Positions 44,658 through 53,956 of a DNA stretch of 64,000 bases are shown piece after piece. The DNA is from Nostoc carneum NIES-2107 (GTDB taxonomy: Bacteria; Cyanobacteriota; Cyanobacteriia; Cyanobacteriales; Nostocaceae). The DNA is taken from positions 868,001-932,000 of the forward strand of contig AP018180.1 in assembly GCA_002368155.1 (NCBI GenBank), in the 5' to 3' direction. The first letter of the stretch is position 1. Every line of letters begins with the position of its first letter. A program made the position numbers and the translations under genes. Under the pieces are notes generated by a model that did no database searches, was not told where the DNA came from, and saw only the letters and a list, made by a program, of their open reading frames with translations.

Positions 44658-44705
44658 TATTATCCAGACGCTCTCAGTTACCAATTTCTGAATTTTTGGA
44701 GTTAG
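44658..44705 (-). promoter_or_regulatory. 48-nt repeated upstream element, copy 1 (after the TPR gene)
   Basis: Same element 35 nt beyond the stop of the TPR gene and 258 nt before the 183-aa gene, in the same orientation. It may be a second, distal promoter of the 183-aa gene or an operator in tandem with copy 2. A 340-bp gap holds copies 1 and 2 and nothing else recognised. Confidence 0.6.
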
Positions 44706-44740
44706 AGGTCTTTTTTTGCCAAAAAATGCCACGTATTTAA

Positions 44741-46366
44741 CTAGCCCAAAATCCGAGAATCCTTCCGCAGCATTGTTTGCAACCGTTTTAAACTCGCCTC
44801 AACTTCCCCACGCACTGGATAGAGTAAATGCTGACTCAAAGCACTTCGATAAGCTGCGATCGCACCTTTGACATCTCCTAACCCCTCTAATGCTCTCCCT
44901 AGCCAGTAATCAGCTCTAGCTGGATTCAACAACCTTAGTTGTTGACTTTGCTCACAAGCCTCTTCCCACCATTTCTGACTCGCCGCATCATCTCCTAGTA
45001 ATCGGTAACTCTCTCCCAGCCACACTGCAGCAGATACAGATTGCAAATAACCTTTTGCTGTTGGTAATAACTGCCATCCTTGCTGTAGCACTACTAATGC
45101 TTCCTGGTGTTTATTGGCTAAAGCCAACACCCGCCCATGACGAAACCAAGCATCCGGTAACTGGGGTTGAAGTTGTGTCCCTTGCCAAGAAACACTACAC
45201 CCCCTCTCAATATCTTGAAAAGTTTCTACTAGCACTCGTCCCGCAGTTGCCCAAACACTCCAACGTTCAGGAAACCGCTTCAGCATTTCTTCTACTATCA
45301 AAGCTAGGTTAATATTACCGTTTTCATCAGATATGGGATGAGGTTGAACAGGTAAAATCTCACACAATGCCCGATAGATTTCACAATCATTGGGATAGAG
45401 ACGGTAAGCTTTGAGCATCACCAGCGCCGCCGCTTGATATTCCCCTGTGTAGAACAAGCACCGCCCATAGTAATACCAACCACTAGGATGATTAGGATGT
45501 TGTTCTGTAAACTCTGCTAATACCCCAACTCCTTGCAACCAATCCCCTCGGAAAATATGATAATTTGCTAGAGATTTGTAGGCTTGGGCAGTATTAGGAG
45601 TCTGTTGCAGAATCGAATTAATCAGTTTTTTAGTCTGCTTACCCTCTTCACCAGATACCAATCTCATCCCACAACGCTCATCTAACTGTCGTTGCAGTAC
45701 CCGCAAATCATCTGGAGCAAGAGCGATCGCTCTATTTAACCTTCTTCTAGCTTCTTGAAAATTCCCCACTGCCATCAGCGCATCATAGCTGTGAATCAAG
45801 GCCAAAATATCATTTGGGTTGAGTAACAAAACCCGATCAAAGGCGCTTAACGCCTCAAGAGGGTTTTCTCTCTCCATCTGCACTTGTCCCAATGCTAACC
45901 AGTGAACTATTTTTTGCGGTTGTAAAGTTGCTGCAGAATCAAAAACTCTGATTGCTTTGTGAGTGTCACCTCTACAAATTGCAATCAATCCGCCTATATG
46001 GTGTTGATTCGCATCATTGCCAGATAATGCTAAGGCCTTCTCATATACCTCTATAGCTTCTGTCCGTTTTCCTATCAGCTGCAAAATTTTTCCTAGTTGC
46101 AGCCACACATTAATTAATTGTGGTTGTCGTTCAACCACTTGGCGGTATTCCTCAACCGCTTGTTGCCAATTGCCTATTGAGTAGAGCAAATCAGCCAACT
46201 CCAGGCGTTTCTTCCATCCTTGAGGATACTGCTGGACGTATTTACTTAAGGTTTTGAGTTTTTGGTCTTGTCTAGTTGGCTTTGACTCTAAAACCAAGTG
46301 AGCATTCAGTGCCACTCCAGAGGGCTGGGAGAACTGTACCAAGTGTGTGATAAGCTTTCTAGACAT
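44741..46366 (-). CDS. tetratricopeptide-repeat protein coupled to the sigma factor gene
   Basis: 541 aa, no signal peptide, built almost wholly from TPR units (for example WKKRLELADLLYSIGNWQQAVEEYRQ, VWLQLGKILQLIGKRTEAIEVYEKAL, ADYWLGRALEGLGDVKGAIAAYRSAL), about twelve in all. TPR arrays mediate protein binding. The ATG at 46366 gives a 61-bp overlap with the sigma gene. A GTG at 46315 (524 aa) would instead give a short overlap of the kind GTG...TGA and removes 17 non-TPR residues; either is possible. Overlap implies coupled expression, so it may act as a partner or regulator of that sigma factor (inference). Confidence 0.8.
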   Translation of the reverse strand: MSRKLITHLVQFSQPSGVALNAHLVLESKPTRQDQKLKTLSKYVQQYPQGWKKRLELADLLYSIGNWQQAVEEYRQVVERQPQLINVWLQLGKILQLIGKRTEAIEVYEKALALSGNDANQHHIGGLIAICRGDTHKAIRVFDSAATLQPQKIVHWLALGQVQMERENPLEALSAFDRVLLLNPNDILALIHSYDALMAVGNFQEARRRLNRAIALAPDDLRVLQRQLDERCGMRLVSGEEGKQTKKLINSILQQTPNTAQAYKSLANYHIFRGDWLQGVGVLAEFTEQHPNHPSGWYYYGRCLFYTGEYQAAALVMLKAYRLYPNDCEIYRALCEILPVQPHPISDENGNINLALIVEEMLKRFPERWSVWATAGRVLVETFQDIERGCSVSWQGTQLQPQLPDAWFRHGRVLALANKHQEALVVLQQGWQLLPTAKGYLQSVSAAVWLGESYRLLGDDAASQKWWEEACEQSQQLRLLNPARADYWLGRALEGLGDVKGAIAAYRSALSQHLLYPVRGEVEASLKRLQTMLRKDSRILG

Positions 46367-47214
46367 ATTCCAGTTACTTGATAGTTAATTTCCTCAATGA
46401 TGCTTCCTGTGAATAGCGAAGCATCCAAATTAGATAGGAGTTTGAGGTTGCAGATTTCACCCTTTTCCGTAACAAAATTTGCCTGGGAGTCTGGAGACTT
46501 TGTATATAAAGTCTCTAGCTGATGAAGTTTTTCCTGACAGGAAAGGAGAATCGCTTGGGAAAAGTGTGTGGAAGTCACATTTTTTAAAGAGGGAGAATCT
46601 AAAGCCGTCTGATCTTCTCCCGCTAGATACTTCTTCACCTGCTTTTTGAGAATGCTTTGCGCCTGTTTAACCCGTTTCCAAACCGTATCTTCTGAAAGGG
46701 CGAGTTGCTGGGCAATTTCTCTATATGATTTCTGTAGACAGCAGCGCCGGATAAAAGGATCGCGCAGTCTAGGTGGTAAGCATTCAATTTTGTAGCGGAG
46801 ATATGCCCCTAGTTCACGACGTAAAAGTTCGGAATCCGGAAATTCTAACTGGGAATTGATCGTTGTATCTTGTTTAATTTGACTCTCTCGCTGGCGTTGT
46901 CGATGTAAATCTACACTCAGGTTATGGATCAGCCGACTTAACCAAGCTTTAGGATTGGCGATTTTTCCGGCATAATCTGACCATTGATTCCAAGCTTTGA
47001 GCATTGCTCGACTGAGCAAATCTTCAGCATCATGAATATTACCGCCCATCCACTTGAGGCAACGATGATAAAAATAATTTTGATACTGTTCCCACAACTG
47101 CCAAAAGTTGGTGCGGCTTTGAGGTAAATCGCAAAAGATTCGGTCTGTTCCTAAGTTCTCAATTTCCAGCCCTATTGAGGAAATACAGGCTTTTTGCTGC
47201 AAAGTTGCCCACAT
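46306..47214 (-). CDS. RNA polymerase sigma factor, sigma-70 family (ECF-like) with C-terminal extension
   Basis: 302 aa. Region 2 is at about residues 40-115 (HDAEDLLSRAMLKAWNQW, NPKAWLSRLIHNLSVDLHRQ), and region 4 at about 140-195 (LPPRLRDPFIRRCCLQKSYREIAQQLALSEDTVWKRVKQA). Region 3 is absent, as in ECF sigmas. An unusual extension of about 100 residues follows, ending in a segment with SIIEEINYQVTGICLESLSHTW, which might serve as a regulatory domain. It heads the minus-strand row of genes ending at 38265 and could recognise the repeated 48-nt element; that is not shown by sequence. Confidence 0.85.
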   Translation of the reverse strand: MWATLQQKACISSIGLEIENLGTDRIFCDLPQSRTNFWQLWEQYQNYFYHRCLKWMGGNIHDAEDLLSRAMLKAWNQWSDYAGKIANPKAWLSRLIHNLSVDLHRQRQRESQIKQDTTINSQLEFPDSELLRRELGAYLRYKIECLPPRLRDPFIRRCCLQKSYREIAQQLALSEDTVWKRVKQAQSILKKQVKKYLAGEDQTALDSPSLKNVTSTHFSQAILLSCQEKLHQLETLYTKSPDSQANFVTEKGEICNLKLLSNLDASLFTGSIIEEINYQVTGICLESLSHTWYSSPSPLEWH

Positions 47215-47550
47215 CTTTCACTTTCAGTAGAAAAACTAAAACTCATGATTTCAAGATAAATGCCTACCAGTATATAATTTGGATTTTTGTAATTATTCGT
47301 GACATTTCTCTTAAGTACATATTCTATTTTTAAAGTATTTTTTTTGTCAACTAGTTGTTAAGTGTGTTTTATCTAAAAGCTAAATATGATAAGCATATAT
47401 GGTAATAATTAACTGAATTAGCCTAGTAATTATTTAAACTTATTTTTATAACATCATGAATTACTAGGAGCTATCGCAACTCAAAATAAATCTTAAATAA
47501 AAGTAAATTATTATACTAAATTGCTTGCTAATCTCCGCGATTCCCAAGAG

Positions 47551-47572
47551 GAGACGCGATTAATCGCGTCTC
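47551..47572. repeat. 22-bp perfect palindrome of the GACGCGATTAATCGCGTC family
   Basis: A self-complementary sequence with GACGCGATTAATCGCGTC at its core, related to 11633-11652. It lies in the 467-bp gap between the sigma gene and tRNA-Lys, a gap otherwise AT-rich with no gene seen. Confidence 0.75.
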
Positions 47573-47681
47573 TACAAGTTTTGCCGTTTAAGACAGCGAT
47601 CGCACTCACAAATCCCCTATCAACAATTAAGCTCGCCTCTACTTTGATTTCTCAAGCATCAGCGAGCATTTTTCTTTTATA

Positions 47682-47753
47682 TGGGTCGCCCGGGATTCGA
47701 ACCCGGAACTAATCGGTTAAAAGCCGAGTACTCTACCGTTGAGTTAGCGACCC
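47682..47753 (-). tRNA. trnK: tRNA-Lys (anticodon TTT)
   Basis: 72 nt on the minus strand fold as a cloverleaf: acceptor GGGTCGC/GCGACCC, D stem ACTC/GAGT, anticodon loop CTTTTAA, T arm CCGGG-TTCGAAT-CCCGG, discriminator A. CCA is not encoded. The loop sequence gives anticodon TTT, lysine. Confidence 0.97.
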
Positions 47754-47817
47754 GTTAAGTTGTGTATCGCAACTTTGCAATTATAGCACAAACATCTGTA
47801 GATTTGTAAAGGGGTTT

Positions 47818-48702
47818 CTAGAAGAAATTTGCCGTTAGGCGTACAGATGCTTGGTAACTCTCTCCTGGGGCTAACACAATCAGATGCTCGCCAGTATTCA
47901 GGGAATTACGAGGCGCACTCCAAGGCTCTAGACAATAGAATTCTTTGCCCTTAAGCGTCCAAAACACCAAGATGGGATATTCATTACCATACGCTAGGGA
48001 GACCCTTAGCTTTCTGCTGTTGTCAACCACAGAGGCAGATTGACTGGTGAGTTCCTTAAAGGCAACGTCAATTTCATCCTGACTAAAATCAAAATTACCA
48101 TGAAATGGATAAATTTCTTTAGTTGTTTGATTTTGATATTCACCTGAAGGGATGGCAAACTCTAATTGATTTTTGTCACCTAGCTGAAAGTAGGGATGAA
48201 AACCCATAGAAAAAGGTAATGGAGTCGATGACAAATTCTGATACTGCTGCTTAATCTCTAAGGTATTGCCTTGCAGTTCGTAGGTAAACACTAGCTGGAA
48301 ATCAAAAGGATAAACAGCTTTTGTTTGCTCGTTGCTGTTGAGAACTATAGTGAGGCTAACTTGATCATGGGTTACTTGATCAGTCACTTGCCAAGGTAAA
48401 TCACGGGCAAAGCCATGCTGTTTCAGAGAATAATTCTTACCATCTACGGTGTAAGTATTATCAGGCAAGTTACCGCAGATGGGAAACAAAATCGGAATTC
48501 CACCCCTAACACTTAAATCGGGATTGGCAAACCTTTCCGCATCTAAATAAAGAATTTCTTCTCCTTGAATGCACCAACGGGTAATAATACCGCCCCGTTC
48601 TGGAACAACTTCCAATTGCGAACCTGCGCTTTCATCAGAAAGAATATAGGTTTTGTATTGCTGCTGTTGAATTGCTATAGAAAACACAAATTTACTCCTC
48701 AT
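47818..48702 (-). CDS. aldose 1-epimerase family protein
   Basis: 294 aa beta-sandwich sugar mutarotase-like protein. Landmarks are the N-terminal SQLEVVPERGGIITRW, RGGIPILFPICGNLPDNTY, the HGFARDLPWQV motif with the catalytic His, FSMGFHPYF with the second His, and the C-terminal FYCLEPWSAPRNSLNTGEHLIVLAPGES with the catalytic Glu segment. The form is closer to the YeaD/hexose-6-phosphate epimerase-like group than to classic GalM, but substrate is open. It lies directly downstream of pdhA on the same strand, separated by simple repeats. Confidence 0.88.
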   Translation of the reverse strand: MRSKFVFSIAIQQQQYKTYILSDESAGSQLEVVPERGGIITRWCIQGEEILYLDAERFANPDLSVRGGIPILFPICGNLPDNTYTVDGKNYSLKQHGFARDLPWQVTDQVTHDQVSLTIVLNSNEQTKAVYPFDFQLVFTYELQGNTLEIKQQYQNLSSTPLPFSMGFHPYFQLGDKNQLEFAIPSGEYQNQTTKEIYPFHGNFDFSQDEIDVAFKELTSQSASVVDNSRKLRVSLAYGNEYPILVFWTLKGKEFYCLEPWSAPRNSLNTGEHLIVLAPGESYQASVRLTANFF

Positions 48703-48721
48703 TGCTTATTGGGCATAGGGC

Positions 48722-48832
48722 AGTACTGAGTGCTGAGTGCTGAGTTCTGAGTCATGACATGGAAATTCCTCCTTGTTCCCAGTTCCCAGTCCCCAGTCCC
48801 CAGTCCCCAGTCCCTTGTCCCCAATCCTCAAC
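48722..48832. repeat. short tandem repeats (TGAGTGC and CCCCAGT heptamers)
   Basis: Two adjacent heptamer arrays: TGAGTGC-type units at about 48727-48755 and CCCAGTC/CCCAGTT-type units at about 48777-48818. They are the STRR type of filamentous cyanobacteria, filling the gap between pdhA and the epimerase gene. Confidence 0.8.
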
Positions 48833-49870
48833 TTACTCGTCTTCTGCAAACACAAAGCGATATAACTCGCTAGGATCTGGTTCAGGGCTACTTTCGGCGA
48901 ATTTCACTGCATCGTCGATAACACCCTGAATTTTGCGATCGATGCCTTTGAGTTCTTCTTGATCTGACAAATTATGTTCAACTAAATAAGCTGCCAGCTT
49001 CTTAATTGGATCACGGGCAAACCAGAATTCTTTCTCGGCTTTGCTGCGTAGTTCATCTGGATCTGCTAGGGAGTGACCGCGGAAACGGTAAGTTAAGGCT
49101 TCAATTACAGTCGGGCCTTCGCCAGCACGGGCGCGGGCGACAGCTTCTTGAGCAACTGCACGCACAGCTAGCACATCCATACCGTCTACTTCTACACCCG
49201 CCATGTTAAAAGCACTGGCTTTTTTGTAAATTTCTGGATCAGAAGTAGCGCGATCGTGAGCCATCCCAATTGCCCACTTGTTATTTTCGATCACAAACAG
49301 AATTGGCAGTTTCCATAAAGCTGCCATATTCAAAGTCTCAAAGAACTGACCGTTATTAGCAGCACCATCGCCAAAAAAGCAAGCTGTAACTTGGTCAGCA
49401 CTTTGATCGCCCAATACCTCGCGGCGGTATTTGCTTTGAAAAGCTGCACCAGCTGCTACAGGGATACCTTCAGCCACAAAAGCATAACCACCTAGTAAGC
49501 GATGTTCTGCAGAGAACATATGCATGGAACCACCACGGCCTTTGCTACAACCTGTGGATTTGCCAAATAACTCTGCCATCACTTCTCTGGCTGGAACTCC
49601 CGCACTTAAAGCGTGGACGTGGTCGCGATAGGTACTGGAAACATAATCTTCTCCTGGTCGCATCGCCCCTTGAATTACGCCAGTGGAAACGGCTTCTTGA
49701 CCGTTGTACAAATGGACAAAACCAAACATTTTGCCTCTATAGTACATTTCAGCGCATTTGTCTTCAAAAAAGCGCCCTAAGACCATGTCCTCATACAACC
49801 GCAAGCCTTCTTCTTTGGTGATCTTGACATTAGCGGCATTAAAGGTGGGTAACGTGCGTTCTTGAACCAT
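48833..49870 (-). CDS. pdhA: pyruvate dehydrogenase E1 component, alpha subunit
   Basis: 345 aa. Decarboxylates pyruvate with thiamine diphosphate as half of the E1 heterotetramer. The TPP-binding motif [23 protein letters not shown] and the ENN end are present, along with the [12 protein letters not shown] segment, the phosphorylation-loop-like [15 protein letters not shown], and [23 protein letters not shown]. No beta-subunit gene is adjacent, which is normal in cyanobacteria. Confidence 0.95.
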   Translation of the reverse strand: MVQERTLPTFNAANVKITKEEGLRLYEDMVLGRFFEDKCAEMYYRGKMFGFVHLYNGQEAVSTGVIQGAMRPGEDYVSSTYRDHVHALSAGVPAREVMAELFGKSTGCSKGRGGSMHMFSAEHRLLGGYAFVAEGIPVAAGAAFQSKYRREVLGDQSADQVTACFFGDGAANNGQFFETLNMAALWKLPILFVIENNKWAIGMAHDRATSDPEIYKKASAFNMAGVEVDGMDVLAVRAVAQEAVARARAGEGPTVIEALTYRFRGHSLADPDELRSKAEKEFWFARDPIKKLAAYLVEHNLSDQEELKGIDRKIQGVIDDAVKFAESSPEPDPSELYRFVFAEDE

Positions 49871-51024
49871 TATTTGTATAGTATCCCTGTCGCGTCAAAC
49901 TGCAATTTACGATTTTTAACTGAGTCAACAATCAAAATTTTTGTACCAAAAATCACATTTGTAAATGAGTGATTTTTGATTTTTAATTTTTGATTTTCAA
50001 TTTTATGGCCCATTTACTAGGCGGCTATTACCATCAAAGCAAAAGCCATCCTAAGAGTTAAATCCACACCCCTTTATAGGCTATCAATCAGGATAGCTTG
50101 CTTTCTGCATATCCATTAACAATTTGGCAAAAATCAAGACGCTAAATCCTGCTCTAGCTAAATACTTAGTTAGATAATTGTAATTCCAGTCTAGGAATGA
50201 TATGATTTCTTTCTCTAGCTATCAATAGGGAAATCTACCAAGCGGTGATTTTATTACCGTATTATTAGACCTGTTAGTGATAGATTCTTAAAAAAAATCT
50301 AAGACTAACTTGCGTGAACACAAAAAAATATCCTTGTCTACCTTCAAGGCAAGTTTCAATCAGCAATAGCTTTGTTTTAGTGGACATTTGGTAGCAGCTG
50401 AAAATTAACACATCTGTGTTGACATATCATCATCAGTAATGTTATGTGAGTTTATTTAAGGTTTCTAGACCCTAAATATACCTCAAGATACAAGACAGCA
50501 ATAGTCAAAATTTGGGAAGTCAATTATAAATATGACGGTTGTCTTCATGGTGCCAACCGTACACTTGGGGTAAGTTAGCATCGCTATGATTGCTAACTCT
50601 TGCTTTATACTCATCTACAAGTATGAGTATAAAGTATTGATACATCTACCATATAAGTAGGATATATCAAGCTAGCCGATTTTACCAAGAAGATAATTAC
50701 TAGAATACACGGAGACTCAAATGTTTTTAAAATTACAACTCTTGTACTAATTAGAAAAGCGGAATTTGTAGTTTATAGTATCCAAGGCTCATAGCCTGTG
50801 GTAAAAAATCAAAATACTAAGAATTAAAACAAAAAGCTGACCCTTTCTAGGCGAAGGCAAAATATAGGTACTAGAATATGACTCAAATTTCGGGAGGATA
50901 CAAAACAAGTTGTTGCAATATACACTTGTGGTGTAAAGTCAACACGGTAATATTATGGCACGGTTTTACATGCCTGGGACGCTTTAAGTGAATTATGTTG
51001 ATCGCGGTGCAGGGGAAGTAGGCT
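49871..51024. other. 1.15-kb divergent intergenic region (pdhA / ftn2)
   Basis: No gene was recognised. Simple repeats of TTTTTGATTTTTAATT type occupy 49965-50005. A perfect 12-bp inverted repeat is at 50603-50634. The last 80 bp contain the purine-rich leader AGGGGAAG of ftn2. The length suggests long leaders or complex regulation. Confidence 0.5.
50603..50634. repeat. 12-bp inverted repeat, possible operator
   Basis: CTTTATACTCAT and ATGAGTATAAAG are exact inverted arms with an 8-nt spacer. There is no T-run. It lies about 390 bp before ftn2. Confidence 0.5.
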
Positions 51025-53319
51025 GTGCGAATTCCGCTAGATTACTACCGAATTTTAGGACTACCGTTAGCGGCAAGTGAAGAACAATTGCGGCAAGCAT
51101 ACAGCGATCGCATTGTACAGTTGCCGCGACGAGAGTATTCTCAAGCAGCAATTTCTTCGCGCAAACAACTTATAGAAGAAGCTTACGTGGTTTTATCAGA
51201 TCCCAAAGAACGTAGCAGTTACGATCAGCTGTATCTTGCCCATGCTTATGACCCTGATGGTAATGCTTCTGCGTCCGTAGCAGTTGAAAATCGCTCCGGA
51301 CAAACAAATGGTGCAATTGACAACCAAAGTCTAAGTATTGAAATTTCTCAGGAGGAGTTAGTTGGTGCTTTACTAATTTTGCAGGACTTAGGCGAGTACG
51401 AAATAGTACTCAAATTAGGAAAGCCATATTTAGTCCATAAAAATAATGGAGGAGAAGGCAAAACAGGCAATAATTTAGCCGACGCAGAAGCCAGAGAAAG
51501 CGATCGCCCGGATGTAGTTCTCACCATTGCTTTAGCCTGCTTAGAATTGGGGCGGGAGCAATGGCAGCAAGGCCATTACGAAAACGCCGCCAATTCTTTA
51601 GAAACTGGTCTGGAAGTTCTATCTCGCGAAGAGTTATTTCCCACCGTACAGGCGGAAATTCAAGCAGATCTTTATAAATTGCGACCATATCGGATTCTGG
51701 AATTACTAGCTTTACCAGAAACCAACGTCACCGAACGTCGCCAAGGTCTAGAATTATTGCAAAACATCCTAGACGATCGCGGTGGCATTGATGGCAATGG
51801 TCATGATGAATCAGGTCTGAACATTGATGACTTTTTGCGATTTATCCAGCAGTTACGTAACCACTTAACCGTCGCAGAACAGCACAAGTTATTTGAAGCA
51901 GAAAGCAAACGTCCTTCTGCTGTCGCTACCTATTTGGCTGTTTATGCCTTGATAGCACGGGGTTTTGTGCAACGTCAACCAGCGTTGATTCGCCAAGCCA
52001 AGCAAATGCTGATGCGTTTGGGCAAGCGCCAAGATGTACATTTAGAACAATCACTTTGTGCGCTGCTACTAGGTCAGACGGAAGAAGCTACCCGAGTTTT
52101 AGAACTCAGCCAAGAATATGAGGCTTTAGCTTTTATTCGCGAAAAATCTCAAGATTCTCCAGACTTGTTACCTGGTTTGTGTCTCTACGGAGAACAGTGG
52201 TTACAACATGAAGTGTTTCCCCACTTCCGAGATTTAAACAAGCAGACGGCTTCTTTAAAGAGTTACTTTGCTCAACCACAGGTACAAGCCTACTTAGAAG
52301 TTCTGCCTTCGGATGCGGAAACAACTGATGAATCGGCTGTCATTAACCGTCAACCTTTATCGCCACCACCAAATAACAATACCCAGAACCGTAACAACGT
52401 TCCGGGAAATTCTCGACAATTCCGTCATAGCCGACCTCCTGACCCAGATTTACCAGAAACGCCTAGATGGAGACCCTCAACTCCCATATCTGGTGGCTAT
52501 CGCACATCAGATACGCCAGTAACGCAGTTTTCATCTGCCGAACGCACAGCTAAAGAACCCCAGCAAAACTTAAATGGTGCGGCTAGAGTTTCCCCACCAG
52601 AGCAAACTTCTGGGCGCAGGCGGCGCAAGCCAACTCCAACTACTAGCCGAGAACGTGCATTAGATCCGCGACAACGTTATCCGCAAAGACGGCGTAATTT
52701 TGCCAATTCCCTAGAAGGCAAAACCCGCCTCGTATGGACTGTGTTGGTTTCTTTGATTGTCATAGTTGTTTTTTGGTTGATCGTTTCCACAACCTTTGGA
52801 TTTGTCAGAAGTCTGTTTCATCCGTCGCCAAGGTTAGAAGGCGAACAATTATCAATAGAAATTAATCAACCTGTTATCCAGATTCCTGACCCCAACAGCA
52901 AACCACAATCGCCAGACGGGCCTTTAACAACTACGACAGCCGAGGAAATCATTGGGAGTTGGTTATCTACCAAAGCGGCGGCTTTAGGGCCAAATCATGA
53001 GGTTGATAATTTACAACAAATTCTCACTGGTTCATCTTTATTGCAATGGCGCTCAATTGCCCTGCAAGATAAATCTGAGAATCGTTATCGGAAATACGAG
53101 CATAGCCACAAGGTAGAATCTGTAGAGAAAATTGATAACGATAGCGATCGCACAGCCGTGGAAGCTACAGTCAAGGAAATCACTCAGTTCTATCAACATG
53201 GTCAACTGAAGAAGGCTTCTGATGAAACTTTGCGTGTTAAATATAACTTGGTTCGTCAAGAAGGTATTTGGCGCATTCAAAGTATGTCAGTTATCAACAA
53301 AATTACTATGAACTTTTAA
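51025..53319 (+). CDS. ftn2: cell division protein Ftn2/ZipN (ARC6 homologue)
   Basis: 764 aa, GTG start after AGGGGAAG. An N-terminal J-like domain (1-70: DYYRILGLPLAASEEQLRQAYSDR, AYVVLSDPKERSSYD) opens the protein. Helical repeats follow (about 85-430), then a Pro/Asn/Arg-rich disordered region (about 435-565), one transmembrane helix (LVWTVLVSLIVIVVFWLIV, about 570-595), and a C-terminal IMS-like DUF4101 domain (about 635-760: AEEIIGSWLSTKAAALGP, YRKYEHSHKVESVEKI). In cyanobacteria and chloroplasts this protein tethers FtsZ to the membrane at the division site. Monocistronic by the look of it, with a strong terminator. Confidence 0.92.
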   Translation: MRIPLDYYRILGLPLAASEEQLRQAYSDRIVQLPRREYSQAAISSRKQLIEEAYVVLSDPKERSSYDQLYLAHAYDPDGNASASVAVENRSGQTNGAIDNQSLSIEISQEELVGALLILQDLGEYEIVLKLGKPYLVHKNNGGEGKTGNNLADAEARESDRPDVVLTIALACLELGREQWQQGHYENAANSLETGLEVLSREELFPTVQAEIQADLYKLRPYRILELLALPETNVTERRQGLELLQNILDDRGGIDGNGHDESGLNIDDFLRFIQQLRNHLTVAEQHKLFEAESKRPSAVATYLAVYALIARGFVQRQPALIRQAKQMLMRLGKRQDVHLEQSLCALLLGQTEEATRVLELSQEYEALAFIREKSQDSPDLLPGLCLYGEQWLQHEVFPHFRDLNKQTASLKSYFAQPQVQAYLEVLPSDAETTDESAVINRQPLSPPPNNNTQNRNNVPGNSRQFRHSRPPDPDLPETPRWRPSTPISGGYRTSDTPVTQFSSAERTAKEPQQNLNGAARVSPPEQTSGRRRRKPTPTTSRERALDPRQRYPQRRRNFANSLEGKTRLVWTVLVSLIVIVVFWLIVSTTFGFVRSLFHPSPRLEGEQLSIEINQPVIQIPDPNSKPQSPDGPLTTTTAEEIIGSWLSTKAAALGPNHEVDNLQQILTGSSLLQWRSIALQDKSENRYRKYEHSHKVESVEKIDNDSDRTAVEATVKEITQFYQHGQLKKASDETLRVKYNLVRQEGIWRIQSMSVINKITMNF

Positions 53320-53515
53320 GCGGTTGAATGTTTTAGTTGTATGTTCCCTAAAAATAGAACTCTTCTGGAGTCAGGTTTACAACCCACTCTGGTTATACAA
53401 ATTACAAGTAAATTAGCTAAACACAGGCACTTAGGCTAACGATTAGTATTTTTACTCTTGTACAAACGCGATTAATCGAGTCTCTCCAACTCAGCAATCT
53501 TTCTAGCCCAGATAT

Positions 53516-53559
53516 GTCGTAGGGACACAAGCAATACCTGTGTCCCTACGACTTTTTTT
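53516..53559 (+). terminator. intrinsic terminator of ftn2
   Basis: A perfect 14-bp stem GTCGTAGGGACACA / TGTGTCCCTACGAC with a 9-nt loop and seven T residues, about 197 nt after the stop codon. A degenerate GCGATTAATCG palindrome lies just before it (near 53465). The rest of 53560-53956 shows no gene. Confidence 0.88.
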
Positions 53560-53956
53560 AGGGCAAACCAATTGTCATGAAATCTTGATATTACTGCTTA
53601 TTACCCCTGAGTCCAACAAATCAAATGTCAAGATTTCATAACATGATGATCCCCAAAGGGCTGATAGATTCGTGAAATAGCCGAAAAAGCGTCTTCAGAC
53701 CCCTTGATCCCAACCCAGGGTTACTGCTTAATATTTATTAAACAACTCCACTTGATCCCAAAAAGATGCTGATTTTGGCATGAGTAAGGAATTGAAAGGG
53801 AGTGACTCTCAATTTAATAACCATTTAACAAACTACAACACTGGGCAATACCAGAAGTCAGGAATAAGAAATTCATCTGGAGTTGGATGAAATGTTACTT
53901 AGCATTCTGTAACCCGGAGAAATCATTTACCTTTCAAACTACTGGAGGCCAAATTA

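Noticed and set aside
43673-44705. Classical ECF -35/-10 reading of the 48-nt element (TAAC ... CGTC)
   Set aside because: About 30 nt separate the two blocks, far more than the 16-17 nt expected, so a simple two-box ECF promoter does not fit; the element is reported without naming a sigma.
47521-47712. 63-codon plus-strand reading frame
   Set aside because: It runs through a dispersed palindrome and into the tRNA-Lys gene on the other strand.
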